Source: Candidatus Pacearchaeota archaeon
GTDB taxonomy: Archaea; Nanobdellota; Nanobdellia; Pacearchaeales; GW2011-AR1
Direction of reading: 5' to 3'
DNA: 60,167 bases
Assembly (NCBI GenBank): GCA_018304105.1
Contig: JAGVWX010000017.1
Location: forward strand, 1-60,167
Both the position numbers and the translations under genes were made by a program. The notes beneath the pieces are model-generated. The model made no database searches, was not told where the DNA came from, and saw only the letters and a program-made list of their open reading frames with translations. Shown here one piece after another: positions 33,639 through 42,031 of this stretch; within the stretch, counting starts at the first letter, position 1, and each line of letters opens with the position of its first letter.

Positions 33639-33806
33639 ATGCAAAGTCTAAAAGAAATATCTTGTGACCCTGTATGCGGCTTCATGATTCGCAGCCATGA
33701 AGAAAGAGAAGTTCTAGACGGAGCTGTGAAGCACGTCAAACACGCCCATCCAGACATGAAGCTCACAGAGAAAGATATAAAAACAAAAATGAAGACTGTT
33801 AAGTAA
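33639..33806 (+). CDS. DUF1059-like small protein (55 aa)
   Basis: The frame begins MQSLKEISCDPVCGFMIRSH and later has VKHVKHAHPDMK, matching the Cys-Pro/Cys-Gly and H-x3-H pattern of the DUF1059 family. A strong ribosome-binding site GGAGGT (33629-33634) precedes the ATG, and a TATA-like AATTAAATATA lies further up. The stop is one base from the next gene's ATG, so the pair form an operon. Function unknown. Confidence 0.8.
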   Translation: MQSLKEISCDPVCGFMIRSHEEREVLDGAVKHVKHAHPDMKLTEKDIKTKMKTVK

Positions 33807-33807
33807 G

Positions 33808-34299
33808 ATGAAAGCAAGAATACTTGTTGTAATAATTATTTTAATAGTGCTAGTATTAGGTGGAATTGCAGTTTATGTGATGCAACCTCAAACTGCTGTG
33901 GATTCTCCGTCGGGCAATGGCGGCTCAACAAATAAACAGCCTGACGATTCAACCAACGAGCAGTCTAATGGCTCAGTCAATGGACAGACTCCAGAGACTA
34001 ACTCCGGAACAGCTGTCAAGCCCGAAACTTATAATATAGCAATAAAAAGCTCCGCGTTCTCCCCTAAGACTCTAGAAATAAAAGCGGGCGATAGTGTAGT
34101 CTGGCAAAATCAGGATTTTACCGCACATACAGTAACTTCAAATTCGGGAAGTGAATTAGGCTCCACAAATTTAGCGCAAAGTCAATCATATTCGCATCAG
34201 TTCGATACACCAGGAATTTATACTTATCATTGCAGGATTCATTCATCAATGCAAGGCACAATCACCGTCGCTCCCAACCCCGATTATACTCCCAGCTAA
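33808..34299 (+). CDS. membrane-anchored type 1 copper protein (plastocyanin/amicyanin-like)
   Basis: 163 residues: N-terminal anchor (about 5-24), a Ser/Asn/Gln-rich linker, then a cupredoxin domain with the full type 1 copper ligand set: His107 in AHTV and Cys142, His145, Met148 in YHCRIHSSM. It should carry electrons outside the membrane as a small blue copper protein. Located beside the copper island; its gene follows the DUF1059 gene by one base. Confidence 0.92.
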   Translation: MKARILVVIIILIVLVLGGIAVYVMQPQTAVDSPSGNGGSTNKQPDDSTNEQSNGSVNGQTPETNSGTAVKPETYNIAIKSSAFSPKTLEIKAGDSVVWQNQDFTAHTVTSNSGSELGSTNLAQSQSYSHQFDTPGIYTYHCRIHSSMQGTITVAPNPDYTPS

Positions 34300-34316
34300 A
34301 ATCGTCCTACAAATAT

Positions 34317-34547
34317 CTAACTTCCTCTTTCGGGAGGCGGAGTTATCAAAGGCAGGCGATTTTCCGCTCCGCAACTATCACACCTCACCTTAGGCAAATC
34401 TTTCACTTCAACAATACCTGAATTACTCCTATTGCATCCTCCGCAATCATAATCAACACGCACACCAAATAATAAAGACAAATATTGTAACATCCTTAAT
34501 GTTCTAGGTCTTACGGCTTCTCTTTGAGTTTCATATTCTCTTGCCAT
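34317..34547 (-). CDS. small zinc-ribbon protein (76 aa)
   Basis: The protein has an N-terminal charged region and a CGGC...CDSC pair of knuckles (about 35-60) forming a zinc ribbon, followed by a Pro-rich C-terminus. It is convergent with the copper protein gene, the two stop codons being 17 bases apart. No family name can be given; it may bind nucleic acid or protein. Confidence 0.65.
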   Translation of the reverse strand: MAREYETQREAVRPRTLRMLQYLSLLFGVRVDYDCGGCNRSNSGIVEVKDLPKVRCDSCGAENRLPLITPPPERGS

Positions 34548-34687
34548 AAAACTCGTTTGTTCAAACCCTATTTAATTCTTTTTACAAAAAATTTCAACAA
34601 GTCATACGGCTCCATACCTTTATATAGACACCCAAGTTGAACAAGTCATAGATATTCAGATAAAGAATTAGTTTTCTTCTTCTTGAA

Positions 34688-34897
34688 ATGTTTACAATGA
34701 GAAAAAATCAGCCGTGGATTAGACGGGAACCCCTGCAGAAAACCAGAACTTGCCCTTGTGGTGGCACAACCAAGCTTATGTCTAGGCGGAACTATCCTTT
34801 CGGAAGAAAGTCAGATAGCGTTCTAATCAGAGGCTACGTCTGTAAATTATGCAGAACCCTAACATTACTAAACAAAGATAGAGGAGGTAAAAGATAA
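34688..34897 (+). CDS. small Cys-rich zinc-ribbon protein (69 aa)
   Basis: The CPCGG and C-x-x-C (VCKLC) pairs at about 22-24 and 52-55 suggest a zinc ribbon in a strongly basic protein. An internal ATG at residue 4 may be the real start. The gene is joined to the next by TAATG. A TTATATA box lies about 65 bases upstream, which gives a leader. Confidence 0.7.
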   Translation: MFTMRKNQPWIRREPLQKTRTCPCGGTTKLMSRRNYPFGRKSDSVLIRGYVCKLCRTLTLLNKDRGGKR

Positions 34898-35055
34898 TGG
34901 AAGGTTCATACGGAAGAAGAAATTTCGACGGCCCAAGAGAAATGCACAAAGCTGTCTGCAATGATTGCAAGAAAGAATGCGAAGTGCCATTCAAGCCAAC
35001 AGAAGGCAAGCCAGTTTATTGCAAGGAATGTTACGCCAAGCACAGGAAATTCTAA
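34897..35055 (+). CDS. CxxC-x-CxxC small zinc protein (52 aa)
   Basis: The frame MEGSYGRRNFDGPREMHK continues with CNDC (21-24) and YCKECY (41-46), the 4-Cys zinc-binding pattern of a small family common in archaea and candidate phyla. It is preceded by GGAGG and overlaps the upstream stop (TAATG). Probably a nucleic-acid- or ribosome-associated zinc protein; the role is not known. Confidence 0.8.
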   Translation: MEGSYGRRNFDGPREMHKAVCNDCKKECEVPFKPTEGKPVYCKECYAKHRKF

Positions 35056-35068
35056 TTTTCTAAGTTAA

Positions 35069-35208
35069 TTGATGTGCAAGCGTGCTGGCTGCCTCATGAG
35101 CGAAGCGAATGACTTAGTCAGTCGCGCAAGTGCTAACAAGACAGCAGGCTGCCTCGCGAACAAAGTGAGCGACTTTGTCAATAAAACGGCTGTCCTATTG
35201 CACATCAA
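35069..35208. repeat. family C structured element, copy C1
   Basis: TTGATGTGCAA (35069-35079) pairs with TTGCACATCAA (35198-35208), 11 bp. Inside are two copies of a GGCTGCCTC module (35087 and 35147), each followed by a small hairpin (TCAT/ATGA; TCGC/GCGA) and GACTTNGTCA, and then GGCTGTCCTATT before the right arm. Confidence 0.75.
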
Positions 35209-35253
35209 ATGATGTTGTGATTTAAGCTAACTCAAAAATATTTTTTATTTTAT

Positions 35254-36075
35254 TTACCGAAAGCTCTTACTCAAACTCTGCGACCAAAACGAAGGAAGCG
35301 AATTAGTCACAAACCCTCTGAAATCGTCTGAATAAAGATAAGTCAATCCTTTTCTAGAGCCATATTTCTTAAAGAGCGGTTCAAGCGAAACATAAAGATT
35401 GCGTATTATCTTTCTTTCAAAATCCTTCTGCAAAAGCGAACTTGGTTTTAAAACAAGAAAGTCTGCCTGGCGGATAATGTTAACATCAAGGTTAGACGAA
35501 TTCTGCGAAATAAATAAGATAGTCAGATTCTTGTGCCTTGAAATAAATATCAAGTCAGAAAGAAGCTTATTAGCAATGGACATGGAGTCTCTCGAGCTGA
35601 AAAAAATTCCCCCTTCGTCAACAAGTACTATCGCATCATTGTGTATTTCATTTATATTCTCAACAGAAATAATCCACGACGGCAAATCCTCGCTCTTGAA
35701 ACCCATCGCAAAACATTTCTTCTTTGTCTTTGTATAAATATTCTCCATTAGTTTAATTCCAAATGCAGTTTTCCCAGACCCTCTCGAGCCAAGAATAATT
35801 CCTATTTCGTTTTTCGTTAATAGTTTCTTTTCCCATCCATAAAGGTTCCCGGATTCTGTCTCAAGAACTGAAAACCCTTCATATCTCGCGCCCCGCCTCT
35901 CCCGAACTTCTTCAACTACTTCCTCGTGATGCTCTTTTCTCATCTTCTTCACGAGCCAAATAATTCCCTTCACAATAAAATACGGAATCTTCACGATGAA
36001 CCAAAGTGTTCTCCAAAACCAATGGCTTCCCTTCTTCTTTCCTTTCTCTTCTTTGCGCTCTTTTTTCTTTGGCAT
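35254..36075 (-). CDS. membrane-associated P-loop ATPase (Zot/packaging-ATPase-like)
   Basis: About 273 residues: a Lys/Glu-rich N-terminus, one hydrophobic segment (about 18-40), then a P-loop domain with Walker A GSRGSGKT, Walker B IVLVDEG and a following FISQN motif. This resembles Zot-like or HerA/FtsK-type virus packaging ATPases and may assemble or export DNA or appendages. The ATG at 36075 is chosen since upstream reading runs through element C2. Substrate unknown. Confidence 0.7.
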   Translation of the reverse strand: MPKKKERKEEKGKKKGSHWFWRTLWFIVKIPYFIVKGIIWLVKKMRKEHHEEVVEEVRERRGARYEGFSVLETESGNLYGWEKKLLTKNEIGIILGSRGSGKTAFGIKLMENIYTKTKKKCFAMGFKSEDLPSWIISVENINEIHNDAIVLVDEGGIFFSSRDSMSIANKLLSDLIFISRHKNLTILFISQNSSNLDVNIIRQADFLVLKPSSLLQKDFERKIIRNLYVSLEPLFKKYGSRKGLTYLYSDDFRGFVTNSLPSFWSQSLSKSFR

Positions 36076-36086
36076 GTTGTAGATTG

Positions 36087-36168
36087 GTTCGGTGCACAGG
36101 CGCGTTCTACGCACAAGAACAAATAAGACAGCTGCAATACGAAACTGGCTGTCCTATTAGCACCGAAC
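36087..36168. repeat. family C structured element, copy C2
   Basis: GTTCGGTGC (36087-36095) pairs with GCACCGAAC (36160-36168), and GGCTGTCCTATT precedes the right arm exactly as in C1. The stem bases differ from C1 with the pairing preserved. It lies 11 bases upstream of the ATPase start. Confidence 0.7.
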
Positions 36169-36274
36169 AACTTTATTATTTATATGTAATAACTTAGAAA
36201 TTTGACAATTTATAGTTTACGCTTAAAAACCTTTTAATTAAATCCCAATATTTCTGCTTTCCTTTCAACATTAT

Positions 36275-36580
36275 ACTCACAAGACGGTCTGGTGGGATTA
36301 GCATATTAATTTTGGCGGGGGGCGAGCTGGCTGCCTCAACGACTGAAAGGAGTTGACTTCGTCTCTAGATGCCTCAACGACTGAAAGGAGTTGACTTCGT
36401 CTCTAGATGCCTCAACGACTGAAAGGAGTTTCTAGATGCCTCAACGACTGAAAGGAGTTGACCAAGTTCAAACGAGCCCATATAATCAAGACTTGCAGCT
36501 TTCCAAAACGGCGAGTCCTATTGAAGCAAAAAAGCAAGCAAATAATCTAGACTCGCTTGCGAGTCCAATTAAAAAAAATA
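36275..36580. repeat. family C related region with 38-bp tandem repeats
   Basis: A GCCTCAACGACTGAAAGGAG unit recurs at 36334, 36372, 36410 and 36439. The first two intervals are 38 bases and the last is 29, through a 9-base deletion. Each unit can fold TCAAC/GTTGA and the first three are preceded or followed by GACTTCGTC-like bases as in C1. The left side shares GGTGGGATTAGC-type sequence with A5, and the right has a GACTC-GCTTGC-GAGTC hairpin. No gene is evident; no spacer-like unique units, so not CRISPR. Confidence 0.65.
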
Positions 36581-36585
36581 ACAAC

Positions 36586-36686
36586 AAATATTTTGGTGTT
36601 AGGCGATATTGCCAAATACCGTAATATCTTGGTCGATATCGCATCGGGCGGGTGGGCAGGTTAAAGAAGCCGTCACCAAAATATTT
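36586..36686. repeat. structured element D
   Basis: AAATATTTTGGTG (36586-36598) pairs with CACCAAAATATTT (36674-36686), 13 bp. An inner stem GCGATAT (36603-36609)/ATATCGC (36636-36642) and the tail GGGCGGGTGGGCAGG resemble the B elements. Confidence 0.65.
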
Positions 36687-36746
36687 CGCAGCAAGTACAA
36701 TTGAATAAATAAACAAACTTAAAAACTTCTTTCTCTCAATAATTAA

Positions 36747-37103
36747 ATGAAAGAACAAGATAACAATCTCACTAAATCAATTATCACAATTATCCTTCTT
36801 GTCATTGCATTGATTATCATTTCAATTCTTTATTTAAGAACGTCGGCAAACTCAGAAGAAGTTACCTTCGAAAACAGAGCTTCAGAATTCTGCAACCAAG
36901 AAAATGTCGACCCTGTGGAAATTTGCAACAACCAGGTTATTGAAGTCAAATCCGATTCTCTCGGCGGCGGCTCAACTTACCATCACCGCGACGGCACATC
37001 ATTCTCCTGCCCAGTAATAGCCCCAGAAGCCATGTCACCAACCTGCAAAGCCATTTTCGACGCCCAACAAACCAATCAATGGAACTGCGTGAGTGTCTGC
37101 TAA
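36747..37103 (+). CDS. membrane-anchored secreted protein with Cys (118 aa)
   Basis: A single N-terminal transmembrane helix (about 11-31) anchors a short extracellular domain with six cysteines (from FCNQ to the final VSVC), probably disulfide-bonded. A TTAAAAAC TATA-like box lies about 25 bases upstream. Unrecognised family. Confidence 0.6.
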   Translation: MKEQDNNLTKSIITIILLVIALIIISILYLRTSANSEEVTFENRASEFCNQENVDPVEICNNQVIEVKSDSLGGGSTYHHRDGTSFSCPVIAPEAMSPTCKAIFDAQQTNQWNCVSVC

Positions 37104-37210
37104 TCGAATCTACTCCGTAGCCAATTAAAACCACCATCAACGAAAGATATACAAATGTATGACTTTGGTTAATATCCTAAAAAATCAACTCTCCTCAATT
37201 ATCTTCTCGT

Positions 37211-37283
37211 CATCATCAACCAGCCAAAAGCATCAGAGGCAAAAACATTCTTTCATCAAGGACAACGCGGACGAAGAGAGGTT
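37211..37283 (-). pseudogene. relic of Cas4-like nuclease gene start
   Basis: On the minus strand the bases encode LSSSALSLMKEC, then a shifted CFWLV, resembling the start of the Cas4-like nuclease at 43529-44185 (LSPSSLSLMKECPRCFWL). It carries indels and an in-frame stop, so only a decayed fragment remains. The remaining bases from 37104 to 37288 show nothing else. Confidence 0.55.
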
Positions 37284-37288
37284 GCATA

Positions 37289-37395
37289 TCACTTTATTTC
37301 TCCCAAATCTTCGCTTATTTCCTTCAACTGTTCGAGAGCGTTTCCTAGTTCTTCAACAAGTTCCTTTGCAATTAAAAACCTTTGTTAACCATCAT
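37289..37395 (-). CDS. small helical protein, one-base frameshift (about 35 aa)
   Basis: If one T is added to the run complementary to 37374-37378, the frame reads MMVNKGF then LIAKELVEELGNALEQLKEI and SEDLGEIK, an amphipathic helix. It lies downstream of acs on the same strand, 48 bases after its stop. Without the added base the ATG frame stops after seven codons. Real gene or relic is undecided. Confidence 0.35.
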
Positions 37396-37443
37396 CCCAA
37401 CCCTTTCATTTTCCACTAGTTCAACCCACCCAAAAACCCTAAC

Positions 37444-39390
37444 TCATTTCTTCTTATCTTCCTTCTTCCCAACGGGCGCTGCCTTGCTATCTACTGGCTT
37501 AACGTTCTTCAACTCGGGGTGCTTCGCTTCAACCTGCGCCTTGATTTTATTCACGCACTCTGGATTAATCAGTGTCATAATATTTCCTGCATCCTCGCCA
37601 TGCAGCAGCGCCCGCAAAACTCTCCTCATCATCTTTCCGCTTCTCGTTTTTGGAATATCTTCGACAAAATAAACTTCAGCCGGCTTTGCAATCGGCCCAA
37701 TCCTTTCTATAACTTTCCCGACAACTTGCTCCTCTGTAATATCCCCCTTCGTCTTAACAAATGCAACAGGCACCACTCCACGAAGAGCATCATTCTTTCC
37801 AACAATCACCGCCTCAACAACTCCCTTCAAGCCATCAATCGCGTCTTCAATCTCCGCAGTAGATAATCTATGCCCCGCAACCTTAATCACATCATCTGCC
37901 CTCCCTAAAATCCTAAACCTTCCGTTCTTGTCCATAATTGCATTATCTTCCGCATTATACAATTTCCCAACAAAGTATTTCTTGTACCTTTCTTCATTCT
38001 TCCAAACTCCCCGTATCAGCGCAGGCGAATAAGGCGGCTTCTCCATAAGAATTCCTTCCTTCCCATTCGGAACTTTCTTTCCTTTCTCATCGAAAACATC
38101 AAACTCGATTCCAGGGAAAGTCACAGCCGCATAAGTCGGAATAAACGGCCCGTGTCCTGGCAAAGACATAATCACCGCGCTCCCGGTTTCAGTCTGCCAG
38201 TAAGTATCAATAACGGGACATCTTCCTTTCCCGATATTATCAAAGAACCACATCCACGTCTTCTCGTCAATCGGCTCTCCTACACTTCCAAGAATCTTCA
38301 AGCTTTCCATTTTATACTTCTTCGCATAATCGCTCCCTTCAAGCGCAAACATTCTCAGCGCAGTAGGCGCAGTGTAAAACACATTAACCTTCTGTTGCTC
38401 AATAATCTGCATAAACCTATCTGGCGTTGGATGATTTGGCAAGCCTTCAAAAATTACCGTCGTCGCTCCATTGAGCAATGGTCCGTAACATGCATAAGTA
38501 TGCCCTGTAATCCATCCAATATCTGCCGTGCACCACATTACCTCTCCTGGCTTCAGATTGAAAACAAATCTCGAAGTGTAATACGCCTGGACTGTGTAGC
38601 CCCCGACCGCGTGCATTACCCCCTTAGGTTTTCCCGTTGTTCCGGAAGTGTAAAGCAGCAGCGCAATGTCCTCCGATTCCATAACTTCTGGCTTTACAAT
38701 GACATCTGCTTTTCCTTCAAACATTTTCCCGCTCTTCGCCCTGTCAACCACAATCTTAGTTACTTGCATTCCAGTTATCGCCTTGTCCGCGTCCTTCTCC
38801 AGCTCAACTTTCTTCCCTTTCCTCGAATAATAATTCGCAGTAACCAAAACTTTCGCTCCTCCATCTTCAATCCTTGTCTTCAGAGCATCCGCGCTAAACG
38901 CGCTAAACACAACTGAATGTATCGCGCCGATGCGAGCGCAAGCCAGCATGAAAATCAGCGCTTCAGGAATCATAGGCAAGTAAATAGCGACAACATCGCC
39001 CTTCTTTACCCCTTTTTCCTTGAGCAACGCCGCCGCCTGATTTACCTGCTTGTAAAGTTCAAAATAAGAAATATATTGTGGCTTTTCGTTCACGTCTTCC
39101 GGAACAAAAATTATTGCTGTCTGGTCCGGATTATTCAAATGTCTATCAACAGCATTATAACATAAATTTAATTTCCCTCCGACAAACCACCCAAACCCGT
39201 TAGAAGTCTGCTCGTAAGTCTTGCTCCATGGCTTCGCCCAGCTCAAACCATCTCGCGCAAGCTCGCCCCAAAGTTTCACTCTGTCAGCTTTCGCCCTTTT
39301 ATAAATATCCTGGGGCGCTAAGCTTTCTTCCTTCGCAGCTTTAGTTGGAACAAAAAACTTTCCCTTTTTTTCTACATACTTCGTCGCCAT
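37444..39390 (-). CDS. acsA: acetyl-CoA synthetase (AMP-forming)
   Basis: A 648-residue enzyme forming acetyl-CoA from acetate, ATP and CoA. The adenylation motif YTSGTTGKPKGVMH is near residue 246, a YWQTETG motif near 397, and the C-terminal Lys-containing PKTRSGKMMRR with the regulatory lysine near 606. Its length matches the family. It ends in a Lys-rich tail. It could feed acetyl-CoA made by, or used with, the 2-oxoacid oxidoreductase at 24.6-27.2 kb. Confidence 0.96.
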   Translation of the reverse strand: MATKYVEKKGKFFVPTKAAKEESLAPQDIYKRAKADRVKLWGELARDGLSWAKPWSKTYEQTSNGFGWFVGGKLNLCYNAVDRHLNNPDQTAIIFVPEDVNEKPQYISYFELYKQVNQAAALLKEKGVKKGDVVAIYLPMIPEALIFMLACARIGAIHSVVFSAFSADALKTRIEDGGAKVLVTANYYSRKGKKVELEKDADKAITGMQVTKIVVDRAKSGKMFEGKADVIVKPEVMESEDIALLLYTSGTTGKPKGVMHAVGGYTVQAYYTSRFVFNLKPGEVMWCTADIGWITGHTYACYGPLLNGATTVIFEGLPNHPTPDRFMQIIEQQKVNVFYTAPTALRMFALEGSDYAKKYKMESLKILGSVGEPIDEKTWMWFFDNIGKGRCPVIDTYWQTETGSAVIMSLPGHGPFIPTYAAVTFPGIEFDVFDEKGKKVPNGKEGILMEKPPYSPALIRGVWKNEERYKKYFVGKLYNAEDNAIMDKNGRFRILGRADDVIKVAGHRLSTAEIEDAIDGLKGVVEAVIVGKNDALRGVVPVAFVKTKGDITEEQVVGKVIERIGPIAKPAEVYFVEDIPKTRSGKMMRRVLRALLHGEDAGNIMTLINPECVNKIKAQVEAKHPELKNVKPVDSKAAPVGKKEDKKK

Positions 39391-39476
39391 TTTTCCTCTT
39401 TATATATTTCTTGCCCTAGTCGCTTCGCCCATTATTTAATATCAATTCACCAGTTACGTTTCAGTCAACCGAAGCA

Positions 39477-40082
39477 TCACTTCTTTCCTTTCAGCTTCTT
39501 AGTTATAAAATATTTCCTGTCCCTTATCTTCTTGTCATACAATCTTCTCGTATATCCGATATTATCAATCATATCTTTCGTCACTCCAAGTTCATGCAGC
39601 GTATCAATTATCGCCTTCCTCGCCTTCTCAACCTCGCTGTCCTTAGCAAGATATTCTATTTCCATATAAGTTCCAACATGTTCAACGTGATTTATTTCAA
39701 TCTCAATTCTCTTGTCTTTCTTATGCTCGAACTTCTCTGTATGCTTTCTCTTCTTCACCCACTCCTTAAATCCAAAATCCTCCAGCAGCGCCAAAAAATT
39801 ATCAAGATGCTTCCTGTCACTCAGCTCAAACTCGTACTCTCTCTTCACAACAACCCCGTCTTTCCAAAGTTTCTTCAGATGCCTCTTGAAATTAACAATT
39901 AGTTTCTCTCCGTCATCTCTTATTCTGAAAGCCTTCGTCGGATAGCCCTTCGCATGCAGCGCAAAATAATCATCCCCCCTACTAACTTTCTTCTTAAAAT
40001 TCGCAATCCTCAGAATCCTCTTCCTCAGTAAATTGACATCGTCAATCTTAACCTTCACCTCAACTTCAAGCCAATTAACCAT
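39477..40082 (-). CDS. CYTH-domain protein (CyaB/ThTPase-like)
   Basis: About 201 residues with the EVEVKV (E-x-E-x-K) signature at the N-terminus and further conserved Arg/Lys/Glu strands of the CYTH fold, which binds triphosphates and metal. In archaea such proteins act as class IV adenylate cyclases or thiamine/inorganic triphosphatases. The activity here is not predictable. A TATA box TTTATAAAC (40119-40127) gives a short leader before the ATG at 40082. Confidence 0.85.
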   Translation of the reverse strand: MVNWLEVEVKVKIDDVNLLRKRILRIANFKKKVSRGDDYFALHAKGYPTKAFRIRDDGEKLIVNFKRHLKKLWKDGVVVKREYEFELSDRKHLDNFLALLEDFGFKEWVKKRKHTEKFEHKKDKRIEIEINHVEHVGTYMEIEYLAKDSEVEKARKAIIDTLHELGVTKDMIDNIGYTRRLYDKKIRDRKYFITKKLKGKK

Positions 40083-40358
40083 TTTCACTCTTTTACTCAG
40101 AAATCAAGCATGATAAGTTTATAAACATTTTGCAGCCACTGGCTTTGCTGAAAAAATAAAAATTGCGGCTCGCTAAACTCTGCGTCTAATCCTTCACTTA
40201 AGACATGCAGAACAAATAATAGAAATCCACTGACTCCGACCAAAGAAGAAATTGCGAGTCCAATTTAGCACGGACAAGTCAAACAGCTCATAAAAGAATT
40301 CAGCCGAGCAGAGCCCTGTTAACCCAAACCTTATAATGTCTGCCCTCCTTCTTAAACA

Positions 40359-40952
40359 ATGCACTATCAAATAATCGTGATCGGCGCAGGCGCAGCTGGG
40401 CTTTCGGCGGCGATTTACCTAGCCCGTGCTGGATTAAAAACTTTAGTCGTCGGAACCCAAAACTGCTCTCAATTAAACTCGGCGTATGACATTGAAAATT
40501 ATTTAGGTTTTTCAAATGGAACAAATGGAAAAGAACTCCTGAGAAACGGAACAAAACAGGCAAAAAAATTCGGGGCAATGATTATCGAAAAAAACGCAAA
40601 GAAGATAACAGAAACAAACAGCAAATTCGAAATCAGGTTAGAAAACGGCACCCCTTATTCTTCAGATTACATAATTATCGCTTCAGGAATGCTTTCCTCA
40701 TTTGATTTCGCCAGCTCGTTAAACCTTGAATTAAATGGCAAATTGATAAAAATCAACAACGAAAACCAAACATCCCATGATAAAGTCTTCGCCGCAGGAA
40801 ACTGCTGTACAAAAACTCGTCAAATCGCAAAAGACGTAGGAGACGGCTGCAACGCCGCAATAAACATAATAAAGAAGCTCAAAAATCTCCCAAGCTACAC
40901 AGATTATGGCTCCTTAGAAGACCAAGTCCAAGAAGTCCAACAAGCTCAATAA
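40359..40952 (+). CDS. thioredoxin-reductase-like FAD protein lacking its NADPH domain
   Basis: 197 residues. The N-terminal FAD motif GAGAAG (9-14) and the later VFAAGNC FAD-contact strand of the thioredoxin reductase family are present. The central NADPH-binding domain and the active-site C-x-x-C are absent, so it is about 110 residues shorter than usual. It may use another donor, such as ferredoxin, or be a cut-down enzyme with a different job. No frameshift is visible at the join. Confidence 0.8.
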   Translation: MHYQIIVIGAGAAGLSAAIYLARAGLKTLVVGTQNCSQLNSAYDIENYLGFSNGTNGKELLRNGTKQAKKFGAMIIEKNAKKITETNSKFEIRLENGTPYSSDYIIIASGMLSSFDFASSLNLELNGKLIKINNENQTSHDKVFAAGNCCTKTRQIAKDVGDGCNAAINIIKKLKNLPSYTDYGSLEDQVQEVQQAQ

Positions 40953-41072
40953 TAAAAAATCCAATCCTGAATAAAATATTTTAATAAAATCCAATAATCA
41001 ACTTAGAAATAACAAACTCAGCCCATATCTTTATTCACCTCCAATCATTAATATTATTTTGCAACGAGCGTC

Positions 41073-41605
41073 AGCGAAGTTGCCAGCAGATTTAAGCTAT
41101 TTTGAAAAATCAGTATTACCATCCAAGTTCAAAAAACAAAAACATTTTAAACCCTTAACTTCTTTTACAATAAATTAAAAGATGGCAAAAAAATACACAA
41201 TAAAATACGACAGGACAAAATGCATTGGTGCAGCTTCAATTAAAAAAAGAATTCACAGAAGTCGAACTTGCAAAGCAGACAAAAGCCGCAAAATCCTGCC
41301 CAGCCCACGCAATTGAAATCTACGACGACGCAGGAAAAAAGATTGTTTAAGAATTAACGGCTAAATTAACACTTTAAATGTCAAATATCAATTCTCTAAT
41401 TTTAACTTTTCATTTTATTATTTCAATCAGCAAATTTAAGCTATTTTTTAATTCCATCTGCAAAAATTTATTATCCCGGACAACATCTTTTACTTTATCG
41501 TCTTCACTTTTTCCGATGCTATTCTGAGAAATATTATCTTTCAAATCAACCAGTTATTTATTATATCTACTTAACAGTTATCAGCAAATTTAAGCTATTT
41601 TAACC
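41073..41605. repeat. repeated AATTTAAGCTATTTT motifs
   Basis: The motif ATTTAAGCTAT occurs near 41083, 41432 and 41581, usually after CAGCA and often followed by TTTCAAAAATCA-like bases. Related copies are at 33519 and 59967, where about 40 bases (CAGAAAA...TTAAGCTATATT...CTTTCAAAAATCA) are shared. Apart from a broken ferredoxin-like gene, this region holds no convincing coding sequence. Confidence 0.5.
41182..41350 (+). pseudogene. broken ferredoxin-like gene
   Basis: The frame opens MAKKYTIKYDRTKCIGAAS and then, after an A7 run (41242-41248), good coding resumes in another frame with FTEVELAKQTKAAKSCPAHA to KKIV. Compared with 4Fe-4S ferredoxins of this type, the middle with two or more cysteines is missing. 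It looks like an internal deletion plus a frameshift, so probably no working cluster. Confidence 0.65.
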
Positions 41606-41638
41606 AACAATTAAATATTTCAAAATCTCTTTAACTCA

Positions 41639-42031
41639 ATGAAAACAATCTATATTCTCGGCAACCCCAACTTTGAGCAAGACTCTCTGCCTTTGCGTCT
41701 CTTGCCAAAACTCCAATCTTCTCTCCCAAATTTCCAATTCATTCATCTAGACCCAACAGAAAACCTCCCCGAAGAATCTCACCTAGTTCTTATCGATACA
41801 GTCCTCGGCCTCAAGGAAGTTAAAACTCTCTCAGAAAATGACCTAAACAAAATTCAATCTTCTCCAAATTATTCGCTCCATGACTTCGATCTTTCTTTTT
41901 CCCTGAAGCTCATGAAAAAGCTCAACAAGATTCAGAAGGTCACGATTATCGGCGTTCCTTCAGACTACGAAGAAAATAAAGCCCTTAAAGAAATCAAAGA
42001 AATCGTTAATAAAATCAGCCAAGTCCCTTAA
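41639..42031 (+). CDS. [NiFe]-hydrogenase maturation protease-like protein
   Basis: 130 residues with the N-terminal ILGNP motif, a central LVLIDTV aspartate and IIGVP near the C-terminus, as in the HycI/HyaD family of nickel-dependent endopeptidases that trim the C-terminal tail of the hydrogenase large subunit. The large subunit at 56028-57305 ends with a tail after the DPC-x2-C-x2-H motif and is its likely substrate, although the genes are about 14 kb apart. Confidence 0.8.
   Translation: MKTIYILGNPNFEQDSLPLRLLPKLQSSLPNFQFIHLDPTENLPEESHLVLIDTVLGLKEVKTLSENDLNKIQSSPNYSLHDFDLSFSLKLMKKLNKIQKVTIIGVPSDYEENKALKEIKEIVNKISQVP

Noticed and set aside
36334-36470. Four regular repeats that might be a CRISPR array
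   Set aside because: The 38-base units follow one another with no unique spacers, there are no cas genes, and the unit matches modules inside element C1.
36436-36624. 62-codon open frame after the tandem repeats
   Set aside because: It reads through the repeat and element D with no ribosome-binding site or recognisable pattern.
36486-36758. 90-codon open frame on the minus strand
   Set aside because: It reads through element D and the next gene's promoter, so it is an accidental frame.
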